Below, piece by piece: positions 44,200 to 55,756 of a DNA stretch of 64,000 nt (position 1 is the first letter of the stretch; every line of letters begins with the position of its first letter). Source of the stretch: Macrolepiota albuminosa (lineage: Eukaryota; Basidiomycota; Agaricomycetes; Agaricales; Agaricaceae); contig JAMWFC010000117.1 of NCBI GenBank assembly GCA_027475525.1, positions 1,784,183 to 1,848,182 of the forward strand, written 5' to 3'. The position numbers and the translations under genes are program-made. The notes under the pieces were generated by a model. It saw only the letters and a list, made by a program, of their open reading frames with translations, was not told the DNA's origin and ran no database searches.

Positions 44200-46204
44200 T
44201 GATAGGACCCTATACAAAATCAGCACATCAACGGCAGGCTATAGCAACATGGCACTGGCTTGGGATACCTTAGCGCTGATAGACTTCTACTCAGACTGAG
44301 CACATCAAGGGACATTATAGGCCAACCGACACTTGACGTACTGAAGACTCTAGTGACCAGTTTGGAATATAGAGCAGCTCTAGCTCTGGCACTCTACTAC
44401 AGACCTTATCCATTTACCCTAATTGCCAGCTACCAGGCCTTCAGCACACTCCATTCACCTATTCCAAGGATGAAGGAGGCTCAGAATGTATAGCACTAAC
44501 ACAATGGCAGGAGAGGACTCTAATCAAACCCTGATCACTTCTAGAAGGAGTCAGCAGCAGGCGCTGCCATTTGACGAGGCACTTCAATCAGAAGTCTAAA
44601 AGGATTAGTGATGGCAGCACAGAATATATTTAAACCCAATATCTGGACCTGTCAGGAACTGGTACAATGAGTAGCGCTGATATTAGCGCTCATAACGTCT
44701 GTCAAGGATTTTCTGATCATATTCTGGAATAGCCTGGCCAATCAGAGTTATAGTAAAAGTGAGCAGACTTGTATAATTCTAAGTCAATATAGAGTCGCTG
44801 TTGGTCATCGTGGATTATAATGCCGTTGGTCACTGTTATCCATGTGCAAAAAGTTGCCATTGACAGGTCACCATTAGAGGAAATCATGAGGAGAGGCACT
44901 AGGAGGTAGCGCCACAGATGGACTTTTTATCTTGGCAAACACAGTAGCATATAGTATATAAAATAGCTACTTCACATGTATATAACAATGAATCGTAACC
45001 TCTTGAGCACCCAGTTACACTTAGCATTCAAATTGCACTAGCTTTCTCTGACTTTGTCACTAAGTTGGGCGCTAGCCTTGTTTATCTTGTCTTCATTGTT
45101 TACAGTGCCATCTACAGGCACAATATGCTGCGCTACTTGTTTTTTCTTCTATATCTTTGTTTAAACTATGATGCTTATCGTCTGCCAGGTAGCACCTAAG
45201 GTGCTATAATCTAGTGCATCGTTCTATCTCCTCCACTCAAGCATACTAGGACCCTGTTGGGACTCTTCACAACTATGTACGCCAAGCGCTGGAGACGGCA
45301 TTGTACTGTGTATATGTCCAGCATACCCAACCACAGTTGGTGTCATCAGTGCATGCTAATTAATTAATTTTGGTGATATTTAATGGCCACACATGGCAAG
45401 AAGCAGATCCAATCAATGATAGCGCTGATGGCAGATAAAATGACAACTGACAGATGGCATCAGTTACTGACAACAGTGCTTAGCAAAAAGACTGATGATT
45501 TATCAAAAACTGATGGACAACTTGGCATTTGACCTTGGCGTCTGACATCGCTTAGTGCCTCAATTTGGTGCTTGATGTCGCTTAGTATTTTGGACAGACA
45601 GAAGATTGATAGATTGATGGTTTAGCGTCGTGATCTGCTGCCTGACATCGCTAAGTGTCTTGAATGAACAGTAGGGATCTGAAACTATTGGAGCTAGTTC
45701 TATAAAATTTTCTAGTTTGCTGCACTTTGGCATTATTAGTCACTTGGCGATGGTAAATTCTTTGTAGTATAAAAGTACTTACCAACTTGTATATACAGAT
45801 CAGAACAGAGTTTCCTGCCCCCCTTACTCCAGTCTCCCTTATGGTCTAAATCTTATTTATGGTCAGCAATATTGAAGTCATCAGTTGTTGCAGCCTATTG
45901 CTAGCCCACAACATACTTGTGCCCTGCAGCTACAGCAGGCATTAACAATGCTTAGACTTTGCTAAGCTTACCATGTTCTTGCCACTTACATTGCCGTGTT
46001 CACTTACTGCTTCTTCCATAGGCGCTTTTACCTTAGTACTTAATACTTGCCGACTCCTTTCTGACTTTACCTTATTTTCATAGGTGTGTTCTCTGGAACC
46101 TGCCCAGGACTCCTCCCATCACTTTTAGCGTGCCTAACATAAGCTTTTGGCACAGTAACACTATTTTTCTACATTTGTTACTGACTAAACTCTAGACATC
46201 ATCA
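44200..46204 (+). repeat. B-family solo LTR in element D, containing a C-family LTR
   Basis: Starts TGATAGGACC and ends CATCATCA like element B's LTRs; without the nested C LTR it is about 930 bp. Flanks ACAT (44196-44199) and ACGT (46205-46208) are a 4-bp duplication with one CpG transition. Numerous CG-to-TG/CA changes relative to B. Confidence 0.88.
44277..45348 (+). repeat. C-family solo LTR nested in the B-family LTR
   Basis: 1072 bp, TGATAGACTTC .. TGTCATCA. Flanks GCGC (44273-44276) and GTGC (45349-45352), a 4-bp duplication with one CpG transition. Related inverted copy at 39018-40085. Confidence 0.85.
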
Positions 46205-48980
46205 ACGTAGTTGACGTGTCTTTGAGTAATGGCCTATTGAAGGCTTAGTAAAACTGATCAAAGCCTGCAAGGCTCTGGTAGAGAAGGGAGACCTCCTAAC
46301 ATACAAAATTATCTTGAATGACCAGACTATCAGAGGCAGCTGCTATATTTAGCAGGCAGCCAATATCAGACAGCAAACATGGCCTACTCAGGTTGTGAGG
46401 AGCTACTACTATATCAGACACCCCTCCACTTGCAAGAGATAGAGGTCAATAATGAGAAGTGCTATGAGTGTCTAGAAGACAGCATACACTAAGAGCGCTA
46501 CTATCAGGTACCACCATCATGTCTACTGCCATTAATACCAATATATGCAGGTGCAGTGATAGGATCACCCTTGGTGCTATGAGCACATAGGCCCATGGCT
46601 GAGCCATATGTGAACTCTGTACTACAAGCACAGAAATCAGCAGTGCCAGACACACTCCTTTGCTGACTGGAAGCAGCAGGACAGCCAGTTTCTGCAATAG
46701 CATCTTTTTTGCAGAATAGCTTGGCTGTTGTGATTATATAGAGGCTGCTTGACCAGATCAAGCTTATGAAGAGACAGCATGTATCAGTGCTGGAATAGAT
46801 TGACTACATGTCTAAGCGCAAAGTTTTAAATTTGGAGGAACCAATTGCTAAAGTCAAGAGAGCTAGATACCAGCCTGTTTGATCAGTCAAACCTCTATAG
46901 GCTAGGATGTCACTGGCAGCGTAATTAGCGCACTCTGAGCAGCTTGTTCAGCCTGTAGCATTATCATCATAGTTGTCTGCTATAGCCCCTCAGGCCTAGT
47001 CAGAGTTACTGGCTGCAGTCAGTAAGCCTCTGGCTGAGCTGTCCCTGGGTCAGCAGAAGACTGCACTGTTTTCAGGCCCTACCTATGGGGTCCAAACCTG
47101 TCACTGTGGTGTTAAGGGCACCTATTCAAAACATCTCTTGTGCTGAGCCTGGATGGAGAAAATGTCTAAGCTGCAAGTGATAGTCTTTTTAGCTAGCATT
47201 CCTAAATGAGCTGAAGAAGCTCAAATGATATTCATATTATTTATTTTTATGCTGGCAATGTCAGCCAACTATTCTGTGGTTGTCTTGATTCTAGACTCCT
47301 GCTCATTAGAGCAATATGATGATCTAATAAAGACCTCAAGAAACAAGTCTGTGCTTAGAAAAGGCAAAGCACCAGTTGTGTCCTTATTTGACAAGAGTGA
47401 CTATGGAGAGTTGAGCTCAGAGCAGGAGGAGGATAGTAAAGAAGAGAAATTAGCTGCAGACCAATTCCAACAAGTATCATGCAATAAGTACATAGCAAAG
47501 AAGAGGCCCTTAAATATAGGGCTGAGGATAATTTCTGAGAGAGAATCTCCAATGGCTTGGAGGTGAAAGTGTAGGGCCTGCTCAATATCAAGTGACTGAA
47601 CTCATGCTTCAGAAGAGCACTCAGCCACTGCATGTACTATTTATATCTCACAAATATGGTGCCGATGAAAGCCAATGCCAACAGAGTGGCACCGTATGAG
47701 TATGCCTCTGGCCAGTGTACCTATATTCCAGCCACAATCATATACAAGCATGCTTTGCATGGTCTCTCCTGCACTCCATTAGAGCTGAATTGGCTTTATA
47801 AATATTATATGAATGTTTACATCTCACATTGCAACAAAATTGTTGTATATATATTGATCACAGAGCTTCAAATATTTGCTTAGCAAACAGTTGAGTCTCT
47901 GCATAAATAAACCATGCAGCTTCTGATAAAGAAGCTCTAGTACCAGGACCTTATCAACTTAATGCAGGGCTCTGACAACCTCACTTTTATGGAGTGACAA
48001 GAAATTCTGGAGCATTTTCTGCACACAAAAAAAGATGGTTCCATGGTGCTGTGCATAATGCACATCCAAGACTCAGCTATGTCATTTGACTTCGACCAGC
48101 TTGCTCAATACACACAGGTCTTTGGTTGCCCTGAGCTGAAGAATACCTATTAGGACATCACAGTTGATCATATGTATTACATGCACTGGCAAACCCTCTT
48201 TGAGTTTGTATTGTGTCGAGCTCTCTATGCAAATAGTGCAGCCAAATCCATGATTGTTTGGTGCATAACACTTGTCATAGCCCATTTGGGACTCTATCGT
48301 AAGGCAATTGCCTTGTATAATGCCATGTTTTCCAAGCAGCCTTTTAAGCCCCAACATGGGCCTAAGCTCGAGATTCAACAAGTTTACGTGCCAGATGAGC
48401 AGGCACATAACTTCTCTGACAACAACACATTATATGTCTTACTGCATAACCAGATCCTGCTAGACTGGGTAGACCACATGTATACTTATAGCATAGTCTT
48501 CCTGAAACAGCAGTTCTACTCTCAAACAATGTCTATAGACATCTTCAGACAGATCAACAATGAGCACATAGAGCACCTTGCCAAGTATGGCATCTTTGCT
48601 GCAGTTTTACAGTGGAATAGATAGCAAAAAATGATCAAAGACAATTATTATTGTCTTATGTTTAAATATGTATCACAAAGAGAGCAATCTCCTGATTAAC
48701 TCTGAGGCCAATGGCCTTTATTATCTCATTGGCATAGACCCAAATTGGATCAATCTTCTAAACTGCATGTCAACACATAGTACAATACTTATTATTACTT
48801 TAGCAATTAACATCGTACTAACTAAGCTTGTAGTGGTAGATTTGTCTGCAGTTGAGGAGTCAACCACCCCACTGAGGATAGAATTGGTGCTTTCCTTTTC
48901 TATGATTAACATTGCACTAGAGGAGGAGTCAATGGTGACGGAGACAGGCATAGTTGCAGGAGCCTCATGGTACAGGTCAT
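46205..48980 (+). pseudogene. Element D extra gene downstream of pol, decayed
   Basis: Same strand as pol. The recognisable part (about 47960-48770) aligns with the extra gene of E: LFEFVLCRAL, KSMIVW, GLYRKAIALYNA, VLLHNQILLDWVDHMYTYSI, INNEHIEHLAKYGIFAAVLQ and GLYYLIGIDP. The upstream part holds a Lys/Glu-rich segment (47390-47470) not obviously shared. Function unknown. Many stops. Confidence 0.65.
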
Positions 48981-49368
48981 AGACCCTTTTTTAATTTTAG
49001 ATAAATATAAGTATAAGCTCAATGTCCTCAGGCTGACACACACTCCAGTATAGTATATATATATAGCGGACTCATGTTGTAGTGTCATTTTTTTATTTTA
49101 AATTTTATCTTACTTTTTGCTGTTGGCCTAGTTTGTGCATTAGTGCACTAAGATGTGGTAAAATTCAGTGTTTACATCTGACACTGTGATACTAATGTTC
49201 TACAGCAACGCTGTATGCATTATTGACTGATATTTTGCACTGTTGTGCATATTCTATTCCTGGTTCAACTTCTTGCCTAAGATCAAGTATTTGATCTTAT
49301 TGGAGAGTATATAACGGAGCATCACACTTGTTACTAGCATCAACAATGCTATTTGTATACAGTAGAGT
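48981..49368. other. AT-rich, no gene recognised
   Basis: Should hold the 3' end of element D, but no LTR matching the E-family LTR could be placed. Confidence 0.35.
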
Positions 49369-49739
49369 TGTAAGGGCAACCTCTAGAGGCTATAACTCAG
49401 TTACACAGCTAGCAAAAGGAAATTCAAAGTATATTAGAGTATGTACTGACAATATTATAATAACTACTCACCTGGCAGAGAGAGATTTAAAGAAAACAAG
49501 TCTAGAGATTCCAAACTCTGGCTTATAAGCAGTCTGAAAGTGGTGCTGAGAGGCCCACACTTGTCTGAATGGTAGCTAAAAAACCAGAGCACCTCAAGGG
49601 CTGAGAGTAGTACTAATAGATAGTGTTGAAAGAATAGAAATAGTAAAATGAAATAATGTCAGAAAAAATAAGAGAATGAATGAAAGGAGAGTGAAGAGAT
49701 AAGGAGTGAGAAAAGGAAGAAATAAGGAGTTCTCTGACA
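49369..49739 (-). repeat. A-family solo LTR (shortened)
   Basis: Reverse orientation, 371 bp, exact 5-bp flanks AGAGT (49364-49368, 49740-49744). An internal part is deleted. Confidence 0.88.
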
Positions 49740-49744
49740 AGAGT

Positions 49745-51162
49745 ATTATATAAGATAACATTTTGTATTTACTCTAGTTTTAGTCAAATTCAATATAGTG
49801 GTCTGATTTAGCATTATGCAATTCATATAAGAAGGTTCTAGCTCATAACTACCAGTTACATCTGATTTGCATCCTTTGTGACTTGATTCTCAAGTGTCTT
49901 GCAGGTAGAATTATTATTGTAATCTTATAGCTGTCTGGAGGTTGTAATGAACTCAGAAAAAATTTTCCTGAATGACTCTTCTGCATGAAGAATTTTAAGT
50001 GTGTCAGCCCAAGTAGCTATCAAGAATATAAATCAATCTGAGTTGAGTTCTGTAGTACGACTCTCTATCTATAGACCTGGTGCTGTGCAGCAAATGTAGC
50101 AATAAATGTAAGTGTAGTGAGATTTGAAGGTTGTGAAGAGAATAATAGATATTGAGTATCAAATATAGAAGAGGGAGAAGAAATGTCAGAAGAAGACATC
50201 AAAATGGAATAGAGTTAAGTTTTAAAGTTTTAGCACTCTTAGAGTTTGGAATATGATGTAGGATGAAGAGTTAAAAGAGCAAAATGGTATGAAGTTTGTT
50301 TAGTAAAACTGAGTAGGCAAGATTGGGCTTAAAAAGATAAAAAATGACAAATAAAGATAAATAGGTATTTTTAATGTTTTTATAACTTGGTTGAGGTAAG
50401 ATGTTTAGGGCTATGAAAAATAAAAAATAAAAAATAAAAATAAATGAGAGTTTTTAATGTTTTTTTTTGTAACTGAGTAGTGTGGAGTGGTTGTTGTTGT
50501 TGTTGTTGTTGCTGTTGTTGTTGTTATTTCAGGCTACATGCTGCACTAGCTAGCCTAGCATAAAATAAGGCAAGTAGTTTTATAAGGACTGTTTTCAATT
50601 TCCTTTTTTCTCAACTTTTTTATGTAAGTAGCAAGAAGAGAGTTATATTCTGTCTCTGCAGCTTATCCATGTTTAAGTTGATGTGCATAAGAGAATAAAC
50701 TGGTTTTAGTGCTAATTAGCTATCAAAACAGCCTCTTTTATTGATTTTCTTGAACTAGTGACATAGCTATGGCTATACACTATATAATATGTAAATCAAA
50801 AAATAAAGATGTTTAAGATATATAAGAAAGAGGTGAAAAGGTGTGTGAAGAAAAATAATAACTATGCTAATAAAAATTCTAATATCAAAAAAGATATAGT
50901 TAAGTTGGATGATAACTTATATATATTGACTATTGCTTACTGTGAAAACAAACTTGCAAGTTGTTTTTTCTGTATAAGATATTGTTTAGTAGCTGCTGTG
51001 AATAGTGAGATAATGTCTCATCTACTGATGGCTGAGAAGTAACCTTACTCCTTAAAGTAATGACATATGAAGAGTGAACTAAATAATCATGTTGATAACA
51101 ATTACTACTCTGCAAAGGGTGTCAGACTGCTGTTGAGCTGTAAGTGGCTACTTTGTGCTGAC
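49745..51162. other. AT-rich intergenic debris with simple repeats
   Basis: Includes an AAAAAT-type run (about 50418-50445) and a TTG-rich microsatellite (about 50490-50526). No gene supported. Confidence 0.4.
50490..50526. repeat. (TTG)n microsatellite with one CTG interruption
   Basis: About 12 TTG-type units in a row. Confidence 0.85.
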
Positions 51163-51649
51163 TGTTAGGGAACTTTTCATTTCTTCCTTTTCTCACTTCT
51201 TATCTCTTTATTCTCTCTTCATTCATTCTCTTATTTCTTCTGACATTATTTAATTTTACTATTTTTATTCTTTCAACACTATCTGTTAGTACTACTCTCA
51301 GTCTTTGAAGTGCTCTGGTTCTTTAGCTACTATTCAGACAAGTGTAGGCCCCTTAGCACTGCTTCCAGACTGCTTATATAAGCCAGAGTTTGCCTCTTAT
51401 TTGTGCAATTATTTGTATAGGCAATTTTCAAGTTTTTAAGGTTTTATTGTACTGTACAGTTGTTTTTCATGCTTCAGAGGCTCCAGAAGTGTCCAACCTG
51501 GCATAAGAAATCTCTAGACTTGTTTTTTTTAAATCTCTCTCTGCCAGATAAGTAGCTATTTAATATTGTCAGTATATATTCTAATACACTTTGGATCTTT
51601 CTCTGCTAGCTGTGTGACTGAGCCACAGCCTCTAGAGGTCGCTCTTATA
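51163..51649 (+). repeat. A-family solo LTR
   Basis: TGTTAGGGAAC .. CTCTTATA, plus orientation; flanks CTGAC (51158-51162) and CTGAT (51650-51654), a 5-bp duplication with one transition. Confidence 0.85.
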
Positions 51650-51908
51650 CTGATCTGACTAAGAACAGTAGTGGTGTAAATGCAAGATCATTGCATAGTT
51701 GACAATGCAATACTTATACATATAACACAACTAAATAAGAACCTTGGCCTTATTGTTTTTGACCCAACCTCTTCCAACATCATGGCATTAAATTGGAAAC
51801 AGCTGCTGGTGTTTTGATGATCTGTAAATATATCTGCTTGTTTACACAGAGGCCTCTAAAAACACTCCTTACCCTTGAAACTTACCTTTTTCTCAAATGA
51901 ATAGTCTT

Positions 51909-52053
51909 TATTCTGCCAAAAGCACTTTAGTCATATGCATCACATGATTTGTTAAGCTTTGGCTTTGCTTTTCTACATATATGCAAATAGTTTTTGTTTT
52001 GCCAAAAACATTTTAAGTCACATGCTTCATGTGCTTTGTCAAGCTTTGGCTTT
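51909..52053. repeat. Two diverged tandem units beside the E 3' LTR
   Basis: Units of about 65 bp (51909-51968 and 51989-52053) share TTTTGCCAAAA / TCTGCCAAAAG, then CACATG and AAGCTTTGGCTTT. Significance unknown. Confidence 0.6.
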
Positions 52054-52293
52054 TGTAACGAAGTTACAAGGATTGTGAGAGCGTAAGGTTCACACTGCAC
52101 AGAATCATACCAGTCCAGTCTATTGACTATGTAGTACAAACACAAAATAAGCTGCTTAATAAGCAGCACATGTACATATATATATGGTAAAGTAATTAAT
52201 ATATTAATATTATATTATAATAATTATAATATAATATCTACTACAGTAAGTAAAGCTATGTGGCCAACGCCACATAGTGGACTACGCTACACA
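52054..52293 (-). repeat. Element E 3' LTR
   Basis: 240 bp on the minus strand, TGTGTAGCG .. CGTTACA, preceded by a polypurine tract (TGATTGGGGGG). An imperfect hairpin CTATGTGGC / GCCACATAG is at 52256-52277. Matches the split copy at 23575-25381. Confidence 0.85.
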
Positions 52294-52336
52294 CCCCCCA
52301 ATCAGACCAAGCTATGGTCTCAAGATAATACAACGG

Positions 52337-55300
52337 TCAGGCCATCGGTAAGTCAGGGACAGGGACAATGGGAGAGTCCCCAGACTCCCGGAATAGATCG
52401 GCAGTCACGTCGTCCATGTCGTAGTCAAGGAGTTCATCCTTGGGTGCGGGCACATAGGAAGTGCCCAAAGGCCCTGCTACTGGCAGGGAGTCGTCATAGT
52501 CCTGGAGGGGGGACAGTGTGAGATTGGGGTCAATGATCGACCCCGGGATAGGTGGTTGGGGATTAGGAAGATCCCCAGTGTCGGACGGGTACTGGCGCAT
52601 CCAGATCTCATGGGCATGAATGTCTTGCCCGATGAGGAGGTACATCCCCTTGATGAGCGTGTCGTCGTAAGCACGACGACTGTCCTGCTGCTGGAGCATT
52701 AGGCGTTGTTGATTGCCAATGGTGGCCTCGTGCCACCCATCCCACTGAGCGATGGACTGGGGTATACCGTAATGGTCGAGGCGTTGCAGCCTCTCATCGT
52801 TGATAGCGGCCGCCTCGTTGTAGAGCCAGCTGTCGCTGAAAAAGAGGTGGGCCAAGTAGGTAACCCCATAGGTATACGCATGGTCAGCCCAGCTGACCGG
52901 AATTTGATTGTGAAGAAGGACGCATAACACGTCCGAAGTGGTGAACATGGAAGCTGATGCTTCTGGGATGTCCACAGCCTGAGCCTCGAAGTTAGGGTCG
53001 TCGGCGTGGAGGGGCACAAAGACTTGCCCCGTAGCCGCCTCATACTCCGCCACGGCCTCTTTGTAGAGGCCAGGCCTTGCGAATACATAGGCCAGGTACT
53101 TGTGTACCATGGACTTGGAGGGGTGGCTGGCGCTGAGTGCGCATACAAGCGCAAACCCAAAGAGGCTGCGCCAATGAATGCGCATGGCCCAGTCCATGGC
53201 CAGACCGGTCCATACATTGGACGTCCCAGGATGTCCATAGAGGAGGGCATATGAGCCCAGGTAGTCCAAAGCAAATGGTTGCTTTGGATCAGGGGAAGTA
53301 AGGCCGATGAAGGCAATTCTCTCTCCCTCTTTGCAGCGATAGATCCACGTTGGCACAATCATTTGCGGGATGTTCTTCCGCTCCTCTGGACTCGCAAAGG
53401 GTACCATGATGGTCCTATACGCGACCTCGTTGAGTAAGTGAAACATGGCTCTGTCTTGGGCAGTAGGGTGGCAGTTGAGCGCCACCCGCTTGAATTTGTT
53501 GAGCAATAGATAGCCCAACTGACGCTGACAAATTGACGTAAACTGGTTGTTAACCAGTGAGTGAAGCCTGCAGACTTCTCAAGGACTGCGGGGAAACCCA
53601 TGAGGTGCCACTTGGTACACCTTACTGTTGTGGGGCGTCGACGCGGCGTTGCCCTCTTTATTGGTCTCGAAGGACCTGGCTGCGCAGGCTTCTTGCCCGA
53701 CAAAAATAGTATTGGTCACTGGAAACCAATAGAACTGGGGAGCTAACCCCGTGCCAAAGAATGAGTTCTGGCGCTCAACAGTGTGATCATGGTAGATCAC
53801 AACACCGAGTGCATCAGGGATGCGCCCGGTTTTGTCCTCGAGGAGGGCAGCTCCTCGCTTGGCACTATCCTGCGCCTGACGGTCCATCTTGGCCCGTCAA
53901 TTGCTGTTGCGCCATTCGTGCGCCATACATTGTGCTGCCATCTCGTGCGGCACAGGGGATTCCATGCAAACCTCTTTAGGCTCCTCATACCAATCGTCAT
54001 CAGAGGGCGGGGATGGCAGCCTCTCTGGCTCCGACTTATCAGACTGTGGGTCCATTGCCCACACACACCACGGAAGTCGGGCTGGCAGGCCCTCTACCAG
54101 TATTGCGGGTAAAAAGGGGATGTTAGCCCCTGGGGCCCCTTTTGGGGCATCCTCAGGAAAGTGCACGTTGATGTATGTGTGCCCTTCCGGTTGCTTACCC
54201 TGACGATCCTTTCGGGGTTGTGAGGCCTTAGCCTCAGTGGGGCGTGTGCTCACGTCCCTGGAACTCTGCTCCCCAGAGTGCGTGGTGGAAACCACGGATA
54301 CTGGTCGTGGAGATGCGACCTCAGACATGCCGCTGGCAAGGCGCTGGATAAGCTGGGGGGTGGCTGGAGCAGGGACATCTTCATAGGGAAGGATGTCCTG
54401 TCCTAGGCTGGCCTCCCAGCCAGGGGCAACAACGCTCGACTTAATTGAGCAGGAGGGTGCGTCCTCCACTCCTTGCCGATGTGCCCTTTTGCTGGAGTCG
54501 GTGTCCCGACTCGGGGGTGTAGTCTGCTACTTACAAGTGGCCGATAAGGCAAGGAGATCAGTTTTGCGCTGGGCATGCATATGATCAATGTCGTCCATTA
54601 TCCGGCTGATGAGGACGACCGCCTCCGCATCACGGAGGTATGATGACTCTGCGGATACATCATACCCGTTGTCTCCCAGGCATTGGAGAAGGGTAGCCAG
54701 GACTAAGTCCTGGTTGTGACTGGGCTTGACAGCCCATGCTTTTCCTTTGTCGCGTTGAGGACATGACTCTTCTTCCGAGCTGGGCTCGGATTGGTGTGGC
54801 ATTTCCAGCTGCTGTAGCAAGGAGAGCTTGGCCAGGCTCTCCATCGGCGCATCAGCCGATGAACTGATGCTTCATTCTGGACTGAGAGTTTCTGTATTCT
54901 CAATGGCTGCGGTGGCCTGCATGAGGGGTGCTTGGCGTCCCTCTAGATTGTCGACTGGTACTGTGGTCGACAGGGAAATCGACTGGCCTCCCTTGGCTGG
55001 CACCTCATACGAGGCGCCGTACTGGGGCATTGCGCTCCAAGCCCCCATCCAAGCCAGGGGGTATGGCATCATTACAAGCACACCACCCATGCCAGGGTAG
55101 TGCGCCAGGGTGGTAAACTGGGGCAAAGGATGTGCACCCATAGCCCCTCTCACTATAGCGGGGGCAAACTGCCCCCATCCTGGCGCTGCTTGGAGGCTGA
55201 CTAGCCCCCTGTAGGCCTGTTGCTGGGATTGGCCCTCTGTGTGATGTGGCGCATAAGCACCCGCTACTGGTTGTTGGGGCTGATAGCCACCCACAGGTGC

Positions 55301-55516
55301 GTTCTGGGGCATGAAGTTGCCCTGCATGGGTTGGAGTGGCGGATAGCCACTGATCACCAGCTGCTGCGGCAGGTAGCCCGCCGCTGGTGGTTGCTGCTGC
55401 TGTGGGAAGCCCACAGCCTGTTGCGATTGTCCCCACTAGGGCGCATTTTGGGTCAGCAGGGGAGCCATCTGCCCCTCCCCTTCAGCCAACGGTAAAACTG
55501 ACGGCGCAAACTCAAT

Positions 55517-55549
<33 letters not shown>

Positions 55550-55576
55550 ACTCTGGTCCACGGGCATGTTGTCCAT
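52337..55576 (-). pseudogene. Element E extra gene downstream of pol: Gln-rich N-terminus, conserved C-terminal domain
   Basis: Starts MDNMPVDQSEQQQQ on the minus strand (ATG 55574-55576); a CAG-type polyQ tract, then a Gln/Pro/Gly/Tyr-rich low-complexity region (54900-55440) and an acidic helical part ending near 54535 at a GTAAGT donor. A second coding block runs 54469-52337 in one frame, with TGA at 53897 and 53579 that fit CGA. Its last about 400 residues are well ordered (YLGSYALLYGHPGTSNVW, RSLFGFALVCALSASHP, VLLHNQIPVSWADHAYTYGV) and conserved in D. A TAG (for CAG) near 55436 and a TGA near 54870 break the N-terminal part; the intron phase does not fit perfectly, so a frameshift is likely. 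No family recognised; not a known env, capsid or enzyme. Confidence 0.65.
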
Positions 55577-55582
55577 GGTTGA

Positions 55583-55736
55583 GGGAAAAAAGCAAAAAAG
55601 AAATTTTGCCTTTTAAGACGTGTTTCAGCCACAGCTGCTGACCAACTCAGCCAAGCCGCGGGAAAAAAGCAAAAAAGAAATTTTGCCTTTTAAGACGTGT
55701 TTCAGCCACAGCTGCTGACCAACTCAGCCAAGCCAC
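55583..55736. repeat. Exact 77-bp tandem duplication
   Basis: Copies 55583-55659 and 55660-55736, between the E extra gene and the end of pol. Confidence 0.95.
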
Positions 55737-55756
55737 GATCGGCACTGCCGATCAAA

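Larger units (their letters stand above)
36960..48980 (+). mobile_element. Element D: decayed chromodomain Ty3/gypsy with extra 3' gene
   Basis: Same family as element E (52054-62113): gag, protease, RT/RNase H, integrase, chromodomain and an extra downstream gene align in order, with many stops in D. Interrupted by an inverted C-family LTR (39018-40085) and a B-family solo LTR (44200-46204). Neither D LTR was identified. Confidence 0.8.

Noticed and set aside
49005..49140. 3' LTR of element D
   Set aside because: TA-rich sequence with ACACACTCC only weakly recalls the E-family LTR; boundaries and target duplication could not be set.
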